From Tilletiaria anomala UBC 951 (Eukaryota; Basidiomycota; Exobasidiomycetes; Georgefischeriales; Tilletiariaceae), in contig NW_013547020.1 of NCBI RefSeq assembly GCF_000711695.1, positions 393,299-457,298 of the forward strand: DNA of 64,000 nt, read 5' to 3'. A program made the position numbers and the translations under genes. Each line of letters opens with the position of its first letter. The stretch's first letter is position 1. Positions 11,439 to 22,694 of this stretch are shown in pieces. The notes under the pieces are model-generated. The model did not search any database. It had not been told where the DNA came from and was given only the letters and a program-made list of their open reading frames with translations.

Positions 11439-12870
11439 CCGCACGCATCGGCCCCTCTGCTGTCGACCACTGCGCTTGGCTGAGGCCGGGCGGGCGGGTA
11501 GGCGAATGTATACTATGCTCCCTGCAATGCGTATGCTATAGATGATGGGGCGTGCAGTGCTCCTGAGAATGAGTTGAGTACGTGAAGATCACGAGTCCGG
11601 TTACTTTTAAAGTTCAGGCGAGCATTCCTTTGCAGCTTGGAGCACTGCCAAGTCATGCCACAGCCGCAGGATCCACTGCTCAGCCTTAGGCTTCAGACCA
11701 CATGGGCAGTACACCCGAAGGCAGTTGCAGATGGCGGCTGAGAAGCCGGCATCTGGGCAAGAGTGCTATGGATATACAGCATCGCCAGCGCCGAGCGCAT
11801 TCTTCAGCCCTTTTGAGAACAGAAGCAGCGAGGGAGCATTTCCTCATAAGCTGCAGTGATATAAGGTGTCGCCGAGACTCATCAGAGAAGACACAGAATC
11901 AGCCGAATTGCGAGCGACCCGCGAAGAGCTTGGCGCTACACTCGGCTGATTGATCACAGGACTTGCAAGTCGTTGCGAAACGACATTCTTGTCTGTCTGC
12001 GGGACGCTACCGCTATTGCCACTTCTCAATCTTGTCGCATTCGAGGCGGACTCCTCGATGAACCCAATGCGATGCTGAGAAGAAGTGTGGGAGACGAGTA
12101 CACGAAACTTTGCCCACTCTGCTCGGGATTCATTCGGACTCGAAAGTGCAGATGGGAATCGATCTTCTACATGTCCAACTGACGAAGAGTGGACTGGAGG
12201 ATGACGGCTGATTCATTATGATATTGCGCGACGAGTTCTGCGTACAGTGAGTCAGTTGCTGGAGTTTGTTCCTGCGCGTTCGCGGAGAGTTCATTAGCAT
12301 GGGCGGTCTGCTTGTCGTGTTAGGTCCGAACATGCGTGGAATGTCGCTCCTTTTTGTGCGGGTAGGTTCTTGTCCCTTGTGAAGAGGCGCTCTCAGCTGG
12401 CGCGTGATGAGGACAAGACAGGTGTTCTCGCTGATGCCCTTGTGCCGCAAGCTCTGCTTCTCACCTCCTTTTGTCCGTTTTGGAGCGGCCACGGCGAGCA
12501 CGCGCCTCGAAGCCCATAAACATGAGCGCCGACTACACCCAGCGGCGGGTTGATTTTCGAAACGACTAGACACCAAGCATCAATTGAAGGTACACATGCA
12601 AGGACGAGGTCATTCATCCTGTCACTGTTAGACTCCTTGCTGTTTGGTAGGCGGCGAAAGCGTTACCAGCGACGATCAGGGTCACGTGACTTTCACTGGA
12701 GGCATTGGATTGGGTTGGAGAGTTCCCAGGTCTTCAATAATGACTTCTCATTGCTGCTCATCCACCCACATCCACAGTCTCACAGCGCTGCAGCGACTCT
12801 CACTCGCCTTGCCGTGACCGCCTCTACGAAGACATACAGCAGGTGCAGCAGGATCGGCTTGCCCAGCAGG
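11439..12870. other. intergenic between MRH4 and SNW1
   Basis: About 1.4 kb with no supported gene. The open frames present (for example 12130-12576 on the - strand) have no recognisable domains and overlap frames on the other strand. The last 200 bp are the probable SNW1 promoter. Confidence 0.45.
12681..12690. promoter_or_regulatory. GTCACGTGAC palindrome upstream of SNW1
   Basis: A perfect 10-bp palindrome with a CACGTG core lying 181 bp before the SNW1 start codon. It matches the consensus for bHLH factors such as Cbf1. The role is inferred. Confidence 0.4.
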
Positions 12871-14856
12871 ATGTCTTCCATAGGACTCGCATCAAGACTG
12901 CCAGCGCCGCGGCTCAGCAGCCGGGTGGAAGACGTGGACGATGAGGAACCTGCAGGCCTTGCTCGCGTTGCAGCTCGCATCTCATCTGTGCCTTCGTCTT
13001 CCTCCACAGCCGTCACCCGCATGACTGCCGACATCCCAACTTATGGACAACGACAGGGATGGAGGCCGCAGTCTCAGACAGACTTCGGACCCGATGGCGG
13101 AGCTTATCCAGAGTGCCACGTGGCGCAGTATCCGCTGGACATGGGCAAGATTGGTGCCAAAGGAGCAGTGGGTGCAAAACGAGCTCTCTTCTGTCAAAAA
13201 GACATGGACTAAGTCTGATTTTTTTCATCCTGTTTTCAGGGAAAGAGCGGGGGTGCTCTGGCACTGCAGCTCGACGCGGAAGGAAACATACGATATGATG
13301 CGATCGTCCAACAGGGCCGAAGGGATGGTCAGCGCGTCCAGTCTACTCAGCTGGACATTGTCCCACTTCGACATCGCGCAGACTACAAAGAAGGGGAGGA
13401 CCGGCGGGAACGACCTTCAGAGGAAGAGGTAGCATCGGTTACTGAGAGGACGCGGCTCGCGCTGGAGAAGATTACCCAGACTAAAATTAAGGCTGCACAA
13501 CCGGGCAACATTCCCAATACTCAGGGCAATTCGTCCTTCATCCGATATACACCAGGTCAGCAAGGCGGTGGAGATGGAAAGCAGCGCATCATCAAGATGA
13601 CCGAGGTCGTTGAGGACCCGTTAGAGCCGTCACGCTGGAAGCACAAGAAGGTGCCACGAGGGCCGCCATCACCGCCGCCTCCAGTCTTGCGCTCGCCACC
13701 GCGCAAGGCGACCGCGCAGGAGCTGCAAGAGTGGGCCATCCCGCCTTCGATTTCAAACTGGAAGAACAACCGAGGATTCACGATCCCGCTCGACAAGCGT
13801 CTCGCAACGGATGGGCGAGGGCTGCATGATGTGCATATCAACGACGGATTCGCGCAATTTAGCGAGGCACTCAACCTGGCAGATAGACACGCGAGGGAGG
13901 AGGTTAGGCAACGTGCTGCGATGCAGCAAAAGCTGGCGGCGAAAGAGAAGGCTGCAAAGGAGGAGCACTTGCGGATGCTAGCTCAGCGAGCGAGGGAAGA
14001 GCGTGCAGGTATTGCGACGCCATCCTTTGCCGGTGACAGCGAGGCGGGGCCATCGGGCAGTGCTCGCGAGGCCCCTTCAGCCGCCAGCAACGGAAGGATG
14101 ACCGCCGCGGCGGGAGGCGCGATGCCTAGCGCGCTGGCCGGCTACGGATCGGATTCAGGCGAGAGCGACTCGGAGGATAGCGAGGAAGAAGCTGCGGCGC
14201 GGGAGCGCGATCGGCTGCGTGCAGAGCGCAAGCGCGAGCGGGAGCGCGAGCTACGCATGTCCAACATGGGCACCGAGCAGCGCGCCAAAATGATCGCCAA
14301 GGAGCAGAATCGCGACATCTCCGAGAAGATCGCGCTGGGACTGGCCAAGCCGAGCACGCAGGGTGGCGAGCTAGACGCACGCCTGTTCAACCGCGAGACC
14401 TTCAATGCGAGTTTCGGCAATGATGACTCGTACAACCTGTACGACAAGCCGCTGCTACAAGGCTCGTCTGCAGCGCAAGCCATCTACAGCCGACCAGGCG
14501 GCGGGAACGGCACCGCGGACGACATCTACGCAGGAGGCACGGAGGAGGGCATCGGCGAAGCGCTCAAGAACGATCGGTTCGGGCTCGGCAAGAGCCGCTT
14601 CGAAGGCGCCGACATGGCCGAGGAGAGACACGGCCCGGTGCAGTTCGAGAAGGACCAGGCGGATCCCTTTGCCATCGAACAGTTTTTGGACGCTGCCAAG
14701 CGCGGAACCAAGCGCGCCGGGCTCGAGCTCGCAGGGTGAGTGCATCGATGTGGTTTGTCACCTGCGAACGATAGACCTAACAGCTTGCCTTTACTCTTCA
14801 TCTCTCCTGCCCGCAGATCCGACAGCCGCAAGAAGCAGAGGGATGATGATGAGTGA
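12871..14856 (+). CDS. SNW1: SNW/SKIP-family pre-mRNA splicing factor (Prp45/SNW1)
   Basis: Three exons, 12871-13167, 13240-14735 and 14817-14856, give 610 aa with introns of 72 and 81 bp. Splice 1 joins a region ending HVAQYPLDMGK to a region beginning ALALQLDAEGNIRYDAI, as in all SKIP proteins. The SNW motif SNWKN lies at residues 271-275, preceded by PRGPPSPPPPVLRSP and followed by IPLDKRLATDGRGL. A helical, charged segment comes next, then NRDISEKIALG and the C-terminal GPVQFEKDQADPF element. The last exon supplies only a basic-acidic tail (SDSRKKQRDDDE). The protein is a core component of the activated spliceosome (NineTeen-related complex) in the nucleus. The start is the ATG nearest the conserved LPAP element. 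Confidence 0.95.
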
Positions 14857-15360
14857 AAGCATGTTCGATTGGACTTCATGACCCAGCAGGATTCTCCCTC
14901 TGCTGTCCGGACCTCCCCATGGCTCTCGTGTGCCAACCGTTCTTCAAAGGTTGCTATCTTAGATCACTCCATGTACAATAAAAATTCACAGTGGCATCGC
15001 GCGGGGGCTTCAGCGCCTTTCTCCATCACTGCATCAGCTCTGCAAGTCCAACTTTGGCCCCTTCCGATCTTGCGTCTGTGTTGAGCAGGGGAAAACGAGG
15101 CGTTGAGCGCGACCAAGGACACGGAAAGAAAAATTTGGGATGCCTGGCCGCTTCCAGTAGGGTTGACTTGATGTAATGCTCAAAAGTTCCAGGACATTCG
15201 TCAGGAAAAGTGTGGGATACGCACATCGCTTTCGAACAAAACGTCACTTTCTTGAATGCATTGACCTCTCCATCTTTTGTGTCTTTCGCTCGCATGGACC
15301 ACAAGTGATCAAGGACTATCAGGTGTAGACCTCTCTTTCGACCGCTTCTGATTCGCCGCC
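14857..15360. other. intergenic between SNW1 and GRX5
   Basis: About 500 bp separates the SNW1 stop from the GRX5 start, both on the + strand. Nothing recognisable was found beyond an AATAAA-like element at 14978-14983 (ACAATAAAAATTC) that may serve SNW1 3' processing. Confidence 0.4.
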
Positions 15361-16182
15361 ATGTCCTTCTTTAAATCAGCGGTTACTGCGTCGGTGAGTC
15401 GTCGGTTTTCAGCGCAATAACGAGCTGAGATGCCAACCGCAGCGAACTGACGTTGGTGTCCTCTTTCTCGCAAATCGCGTCTGCGGCCATCGGTTCGTCG
15501 ACTGAACTTCTCTTCGCTTGGAATGAAATTCACCTTCTCGAGCAGCGCCTAGCGCGCTCGTATCCACAGTCGATGGCGCCAGCGCAGTTGCTGCGCGCCC
15601 AGCCGGCCTTTGTGCGGCTGCTCTCGCAGGATGCGCGCAAGAAGATCGAATCGGCGGTGAAGAGTGACCCACTGGTCATATTCATGAAGGGTACACCGCA
15701 GATGCCCATGTGCGGGTTCAGCAGAGCGGTGTGCCAGGTCATGGAGGTGCAGGGCGTCAGGCCGGAGAAAATGAAGTGAGTGAGAGAGTCTGCGAAGCGA
15801 TTCGAACTTTTCTATCTTTCTTTCGCATTTACGGATTCATGGATACCCTACTGGGAATTCGCCCACACATTGCTATCCATTACTTCTGCAGGACGTACAA
15901 CTGCCTTGAGGATGAGGAGCTGAGGCAAGGTATCAAGGAGTACAGCGAATGGCCCACCATCCCGCAAGTGTACCTCAACGGCGAATTTATCGGAGGGTGT
16001 GACATCATGCTCAGCAGTCAGTAACATCGTACTTTCCTTTATCGTTGGTACGCCCGACTGACGGTGCATTTATGTCAACGTGATTCGCACTTGCAGTGCA
16101 CCAATCAGGAGAGCTCGAATCGGCGCTAGACAAGGCTGGTGTCCTGGACCCGCCGCAGCCGCAAACCGAAGCGCAGTCGTAG
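15361..16182 (+). CDS. GRX5: mitochondrial monothiol glutaredoxin 5
   Basis: Four exons, 15361-15393, 15570-15775, 15892-16016 and 16097-16182, give 149 aa. Every junction restores frame: phase 0, then AA|G, then A|TG. The conserved active site CGFS has its cysteine at residue 59, inside [16 protein letters not shown]. The glutathione-binding [19 protein letters not shown] segment follows, and the splice into MHQSGELE completes the C-terminal helix. The short N-terminus is rich in Ser, Ala and Arg without early acidic residues, consistent with mitochondrial import. Grx5 passes [2Fe-2S] clusters from the scaffold to target proteins. The intron after the first 11 codons is 176 bp. Confidence 0.95.
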
Positions 16183-16360
16183 GCTTGCATTTTCGGGCTG
16201 GCGCAAGGGAATAGCACGCAGACCATATGCCCACGTTCTCAGCCCCTTTGTATCTTAGTCAACTACCAGATAGATTTGGGTATTATTCGTTGCATCAGTG
16301 GGAACATGTGATCCAAGTCATGTGAATCAACCAATCCATGAGTATACGACGCATGTGTAT

Positions 16361-17360
16361 TTAGAACATGAGCGAGCCAAGCTGCGGGACACCCATGAAG
16401 CCTCCGGCGAGCAGTAAGCCATAGCCGCCACCGTACCCATAGCCAGCGCCGCAGCCATAGTATGGTCCAGTGGGGTTGATGTACCTGACATTCGGGTTGC
16501 TGTTAACCATGCCACCCCAGGGATCGTAGCCATAGCTCGGCACGAAGCTCTGCAGCGGGAGGAGGACAACGTTATCCTTGCCCTCAAGGTCTCTGCCGAG
16601 CAGCTGCAACCGGGCCGTTTGTGCTGCAAGAGAGATGGCATACCATAGCTACTGTTGCGCCTCGTACGTGCGCTGCTCAGCCAGCTCGCATTCGTGCCAC
16701 TTGCGCGAGCAAGCGCACCTCTTGCGTGGTGAAGGTGAGCTTGTCCCTCATCTTTCGGCCGAGTTTCTTCAAGCCCGGTGGGCGGCGGTTTGTTCGGGTC
16801 GTGTCCGATCACGTGGCCGTGAGCGTCGCGATGAGGAGGAGGCTGTGCTTGCGCTTAAGAGGCAGAAGGATGACCAGCCCGCCAATCGTCGTCGGTCTTC
16901 TCGGCTTTCAATTCGCTCCACCGACTAGCACGACCGCCGCCGCTGCTGCCGCCACCAACACCGTCGTGGCGCTCGCCCTTTGCGATCCGCTTGTTCTCTT
17001 CGCCAACTTTTCTCCTCTCCTCCGTGCTGACGATGCGCAGATACTAGCCGTCAAAGTATGGAGGCATCTGCGCGCTGCGGCTAGCCCGCCGTTCGCCCGC
17101 GTATTGACGTAGAAGTGCCGGTCCGTCCCAGTGTCCTACTGCCTGATCCAGCCGTGCGGCAGGGGCGGCATGGCGTCCGAGAACCATGTGATCTTCAACG
17201 ACTGTCGCTCCGAGACAGGGTCGTTGAAACGTGCCTTTGGAGAGGAGTGGGCGGACTCGAGGTAGCTCGGTGGCGGTACTGCTGGTTGCGTCGACGCTGC
17301 GGCCGACGAGGGCCCCGCGGCGGTGCGCAAGGAAAACATTATTAGCCGGGCTTGCACTTG
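16361..17360 (-). pseudogene. decayed WW-domain protein gene
   Basis: Read from 17357 downwards, the frame begins with a Pro/Ser-rich leader and the WW start MPPLPHGWIRQ. A TAG at 17138-17136 then falls where the second WW aromatic is expected, followed by DRHFYVNTRAN. The frame shifts to give PYFDG, another stop, then YLRIVSTEERRK. Further shifted pieces read VIGHDPNKPPPTG, then KKLGRKMRDKLT, then, after a third stop, LQLLGRDLEGKDN. The tail is Gly/Tyr-rich and ends at 16361. The order of pieces matches the fungal WW proteins that carry a KLKDKLTGTT-like segment and a GYG-rich tail. At least three nonsense codons and three frame changes rule out a simple intron explanation. Confidence 0.75.
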
Positions 17361-18049
17361 CCGCCCTGGGCTTTGACTTGGATGCTTCTAGACTGCTGTA
17401 TAGTTTTTCTGGCCGAACGATGGATGTACCTTTTGCCGGAGGGAAAGGATCGGTAGTCCGTGTGTATTGTGAGAGATGCGCTGTACTAGATTACACTGAC
17501 TATTGTCATTAAATGATGTCAATAACCTTCATTTGGCTGTGGCATGAGAGCTGCTCGGCGACGAAAAATGCAGCTGGGGCGGATCGGTGACGCAACGTTT
17601 CAGCATGTCGTATGTACGGCCTCAACGGGCTACACTCGATGACTGTACGTGCTGCAACACACCATAACGTACCGACGTGGCCAGGAGTCCAGGAAGGAGG
17701 ACTACTTGTAGCTCGTGCTGATCCCGCAACTGGTACTAGAGTTCACCCCAACTCGGTTCTCGTCCACGGACTCCCTGGCAACGCCAGGCCGATGCGAGCT
17801 TGAATTACATTTCTTAAACGGGTTCCATCCCATATGTAAGTCCTCTCGGTCTTGGATTTGGACAAGACGGCATGTTACAGCGTTGATGACCAACAAGTTC
17901 CTGCATGCAACGAATACTGAGCCGTCAACGCAAGTGCACTCCCTCGCTCCTTTCACAGCCGACGGGCCTCTTCGCTTGGTTGCATAGATGGACGTCCATG
18001 TACACATACATGCATATCCATAGATATACATATATGCAACACGGGAGGA
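17361..18049. other. intergenic inside the pseudogene island
   Basis: No gene recognised. It contains ATACATATAT-like simple sequence around 18000-18040. Short open frames have no motifs. It may include unrecognisable decayed upstream sequence of the GH92 pseudogene. Confidence 0.4.
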
Positions 18050-19775
18050 GGCTACGATGGCAAAAAGAACCCCGCGGCGGCGTGTCTGCGTCTTCAACAT
18101 GTTTGGTGACCGCTACCGGGCCCTCAAGAAGCCCTTTTCGCCGTAGCCGCGCGGATCGAGGACGCGTTCAAGAGCCTGGCCTTGTCGGTCTTGGCCGACA
18201 GCGATACAGCTGATGCCACGACAGCCACACCGACCTCTGAAGCTGCCGACCTACCGCCTACCGTTAGCCCCAAGCAAAAGTTTAACAGCGGAGCCATAGG
18301 CGCAGATGCAGGCCAATACGCAGGACCTGGCCGCGCTAGTGAACGTGTTCATTGGCACGGCTGCAAATAGCAACCCTGGAAACTTTCTTCCCTAACTTGT
18401 CAGTCCTTTTTGGAATTGCAAAAGTCGGGATCGATCTCGTCCAGCGTGAGTTCCATAACGCCGCCTTTTCGTTCTCGCTCCTTTGTCCGCTGACTGCATG
18501 ATCATCTCGCTGGGTCCGACCAGCAGGCAGGTTACGCACCCACGGGGCACAACGACGATGCGGCGCTTCCCGTCCGAGGCATGTCGCCGCTGCACGACTT
18601 GGGTACCCAGCTCATCCTCTTGCAGCTACGGGAAACTTTGAGAGGAGGCCGGTCGTGTGCCCTTAGGGCGAGTTCCACCTGTGCCTTACGACTCTGGACG
18701 CATGCGAGCGCCTGCATAAGCCTGAGCACCGCTACGGCGAGCCAGGACTACTTACCGCGACGGTCAACAACAACATCGACGGAGTTGGGCAGCACGCGTC
18801 GCGCCGGTCTGCAACGCTACACGTTCCCCGCCAGCCTCCTCATCCAGTTCTCCTCTGCACCGTTCATCGTGCAGGACTGGACCAACGAGCTACCGGCTCC
18901 TGGAGCAGCAGCCAGATCCACTTTGGCATCGAGAACGGCTAGCTACTGCTCAGGGGCACGTACGACATGTACGGCAGCTAGCAGCTCGCTCGGCGGGAGC
19001 GCGTACACGTACCAGGCCCCTGCATCCTCCAACCTGCTCCACAACAACAAGCAGAAGGTTAGCCAGGCCGGCCTCTGGGCCGATAACTGCTTCGGCCAGG
19101 ACACCAAGCTGCTGCGAGAGCAGTCGGCGCACCTGATCGGCTGTTAGCTTATCCAGAGCGGCGCGCTGTACTCGTTCGAGCACTGTCCCGAGAACAGCGC
19201 TGACGACGTCGTCATCACCATCCGCTTCGGGCTCCCTTTCAATTCGACCACGCAGGAGTGTACCACGATTTCAACGCGCCGGCTGCGCGCGGCTAACTTG
19301 GAAGCGACGATCACAGAGTAGAAAAAGCAGAGTGTATGCGTTGGAGATGTGCCGCTTTCAGCACCCTGATCCTTCAGCCACCCTCTAAGCCAATGGCGAC
19401 GCTCCTGCGCTTCCACCTGCTCGGTCTGTTCCCGGTGCCGTTGACTCGCAGATACCTCATCATCTCGCCCCTCCGCCCGCCCTATACCATCCACAACGAT
19501 GAGCTCTGAAGCTTCACCGTCAACGTGACCAACTTCGACCCGGTGACGCTTGCCGAGAAGCTCCCCGCTGGCGCCAGGGTGCACGTCAAGGCCGTCCCCA
19601 TCAATAGCAAGGTGCATTTATCGCCCTGCAAGAACCGCTTCAAGGAGCTGCTTCCCGGCAGCGACAACCACACGGCTGCCGCGCTCGATATGGTCGAAGA
19701 CGCGGGCGCGGTTGACTCGTGGGCGCTTCGACGAGGACTTGCCGCCCCAGTCTTAGCACGGGGGCTTTAACCACA
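18050..19775 (+). pseudogene. internally deleted, frameshifted GH92 alpha-mannosidase gene
   Basis: Pieces of a glycoside hydrolase family 92 protein lie in the right order across all three + frames. They are NVFIGTAANSNPGNF (about 18340), LFGIAKVGIDL (18410), LPVRGMSPLHDLGT (18565), FHLCLTTLDACERL (18672), QIHFGIENG (18915), LWADNCFGQDTKLL (19077), a stop at 19145-19147, then SGALYSFEHCPEN and VTIRFGLPFNST. From about 19385 the C-terminal pieces follow: FHLLGLFPVP, YTIHNDEL with a stop, GARVHVKAVPINSK, and a final GGFNHIY in another frame. Family members are about 750-850 aa. The central catalytic part between about 19330 and 19385 is missing. GH92 enzymes are exo-alpha-mannosidases, usually secreted. 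The upstream boundary is uncertain. Confidence 0.8.
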
Positions 19776-20569
19776 TTTATATTATTGTTGCCCTTCTTCC
19801 GTCCGTTGTCCACAGTACATGCACACATCCTGCGTCGCTTCGCTGCCCGGTACTTATAGCATACGGCTCACCCGCCTGTTGTAATACAGATCGTTGGTCA
19901 TGTTTGGCTGAGTACATACCGGCATGGGACGAAGGCGTGCAAGAAGGCTGGCCCCAGCGTTCGACACTCCACGCAATGCCGTCAACGGAGACACAGGCGC
20001 ATGGCAGAAGCGGCCAAGAAGGTGACTTTGTATCTGCTGCTTATATAGTGACTTTCGGTCACCGCTCTAGCCGCTGCCACAGCGTGCGAGCCTACTTTGA
20101 CGATATAGTGTCGGGCGATGAGCCCTGGCCTTTGAGCTTCTTGACAGACTATGAGTTCAGAGTGGCCGCGTTCGCGCCTTCGCCGAGAAAAAATGCTAGC
20201 TTCACACTGCTCGAGAAGCTGAGGAATGAATTGTTGCAGCTTTGAAGGCTGATGCTCAAAGGTTGATGCGTTGATGAGTGAAGAGTCGATGACGGTAAGC
20301 TGGGAAAACGAAAACTTACATATGGTGGAGAAAAACTCTCGCGAGTGTTGTCGTATCATCGTCATCTATGACATAATCCTTCAATTACAACGTTCGAGGC
20401 TTCGTGCCTCATGCGTTGAGGCAAGTACATGTGCCTTCCTGGCTATCTTGCTCGACGACTGGCTGGTCTCTGAGCCACAAGATTGATCGATGGGGCTTGA
20501 TTCCGGCTGGATACTGGTCAAGAGCAGCCAAATCTGCTACATTGTCTGGCATATCAACTGAACTGCGTC
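19776..20569. other. intergenic, upstream of the FIST-like gene
   Basis: Nothing recognised. A Pro/Arg-poor open frame at 19904-20245 on the + strand has no motif support. The last few hundred bases are the probable promoter of the next gene. Confidence 0.4.
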
Positions 20570-22694
20570 ATGGGCCATACGTCACGCGTCGTCCGCCGCC
20601 TACAAGCTCGAACCCGCTCCGTGGCTTTGCCTACATTGCTCCACGTGCGACAAGCGGGCTTGGAGGAACAGAGTGTGTCGTACGCAAGACGTGGGTATGC
20701 AAAATCGGCAACAAATGGATCACTACTATCTCCTCTCCCGAAGGAACAGGGCAACTCTCGCGGGTCAGACCCAGCCCACCCATCCACATGGCGGCGACCT
20801 TTGCCGCTCGCAACTGCTCAGACACTGACGCTGTTCAGCACATCTCCAGAAGCATTGCTGATAGCTCTTAAGAGCACCGTGCAAGGCATGCTCAGCTCGA
20901 TTGCACCGCCCGGGACGCTGCAAGGTCGGACTCAAGACCCTGCTAACCTTCGCTTGCAAAGCCAGCCTAGCAAGAAGTACGTCTTGCTTTTCGCCCTGAG
21001 CAAGGAGCTACCCCGAAATTTCTTATCCGAAGCCGTGTCGCTCCTCCGTGGTAGCAGTGGTACAGAAGAGGAAAAGCTTATCACCACGCGCCTGGGTCTC
21101 TTGTCGTCCTCCGTCCCTGCCTCGCTCATTCCACCTTCCGCAATGAATCCAAATGCACCACCTCTTGCTCCGCAGTCGACCATCTTCTCTGCTGCTCTGT
21201 CTTTGCTGCCTGCGTCGCATGTCATTCCTTTCCGAAGTATGATACAGGGCAAACAACCTGCGCAGGTGGGGAGGTGGCCAGAATCCAAAGAAAGCTGGAA
21301 AGACAGTCGGGGAAAGCAAAAGCTCGAAGCGCTCAACGCAACGTTTAACGGTGTAGCAGCAGTTTCCTTGCGACCTTCATCATCAGGACAAATGCGCGCT
21401 TCACCAGGGAACGCAACTAGCGACGCGACTGGCTGGAGGCAGCTGTGGGGCCGGGAGAATATCACAGGCGAGCTGCCGGCATCGTTAGAGACCCTCCGGC
21501 ATAACTTCGCCGGAGCCCCAAACCTATTATCCACCATCCTTTTCTCAAACACAGCCCCACAAGGACTGCTGGAGGGTCTTGACCTGCATTTCCCCCGGGC
21601 TTCTTGTGCTGGCGTCGTCGCCCCAGCCACCCCTTTCGAGACGGGGCGCGCGCAGACACTTTTTTTCAAAGATGCGGAAGCCGGGGTGGACGAGGTTAGC
21701 GCCGATGGCGCAGTTGGAATCGCCCTCGTAGCGGGAGGAGGAATAGAGGCGGGAGGAGCGAGCTTGAAAGTCGAGACCAAATTTGAAGGTCTAACGGAGT
21801 TCGGGCCGCGGAGAGCCATCACGGGCGCGAGGGGCAACATCATCAGCACGCTCGAGGGCGGCAACGCGACGCAGCAATTTTTACGAGACATTCAGCAAGC
21901 CTCGAAAAATCAGCAGCTGGCTACCAAGGAGGGAGCTACAATGGCACTAGCACGGGAAGGAATAGAAGGTGCTGAGCTAGCGCTTAAGACGGGCATGAGC
22001 AGGGACGAGGCGAGGGACATATCGAAAGGCATGAAAAAGGAAGATGAATTCTACCTTGGCGTGTTTGAGTGCAAGGAGGGCGGGCTCGTGAGTTGCATTT
22101 ATCTTCTTCTGTTTCTCGCGTATGCGTATGTTCACCTCTCCACCTAAATGGTCGGTTTGTTGCACAACCCAGCCGATCCTCCTAGCCCGTATCCTGTCCG
22201 GATCCCCTTCCCGCGGCAGTCTGTCGCTCGATACAGACGTGGAGCTCGAGTCGGCATTCGGGTCCATGCCAACAAGGGAAAATGCCAAGCGCTACGTCCA
22301 ATTCTACCAGGCGGACCCATCAACAACGCGTGTGCAGTTCCCATCCGCACTCGACATCCCGGGTCTGAATCCGTCCGACTGGGCGAGTCCGCGATTCCTG
22401 TTCCTCACGCCCAGCCTCAACACGCTCGAATCTGGCGGCCCGTCTGGGCTGGGCCAGCAGGAGGGACAAGCACCAGGGCAGGCAACGAAGAGAAAGACGC
22501 AGGTGCTTGCGCTGCCGAACATGTTTGTCGCTGCCAGCGAGCGCGGCTGGATCAGCCGCAGTCGCAGCCTCGCACGCGGCTGCGAGGGGATAGAGACATC
22601 GGACACAGCCTTACAGCAGCAGCAGCAACAAGCGCATGTGACCAACGTGCCTGGTAGCAGCGTGATGCTCAGCTTGGTTGTACAGGAAAGCTAG
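20570..22694 (+). CDS. FIST-domain-like protein, probably mitochondrial
   Basis: Two exons, 20570-22087 and 22173-22694, joined in phase 0 across an 85-bp GTGAGT...CAG intron, give 679 aa. The N-terminal part has KKYVLLFALSKELP and LGLLSSSVP. The middle has LLEGLDLHFPRASCAGVVAP and GAVGIALVAG, which resemble the alternating strand pattern of FIST N domains. The second exon starts ILSGSPSRGSLSLDT, resembling the start of FIST C domains, and later has RYVQFY. FIST proteins are predicted small-ligand sensors; in eukaryotes the fold occurs in FBXO22. The first 45 residues are rich in Arg with a late RRGYAKS, suggesting mitochondrial targeting. A poly-Gln run lies near the C-terminus. Family assignment is by pattern only. 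Confidence 0.6.

Noticed and set aside
12130-12576. 148-residue open frame on the - strand between MRH4 and SNW1
   Set aside because: No domain, no clear promoter, and overlapping frames on both strands.
20932-21891. 319-residue open frame opposite the FIST-like gene
   Set aside because: Antisense shadow, with low-complexity Ser/Pro/Ala content.
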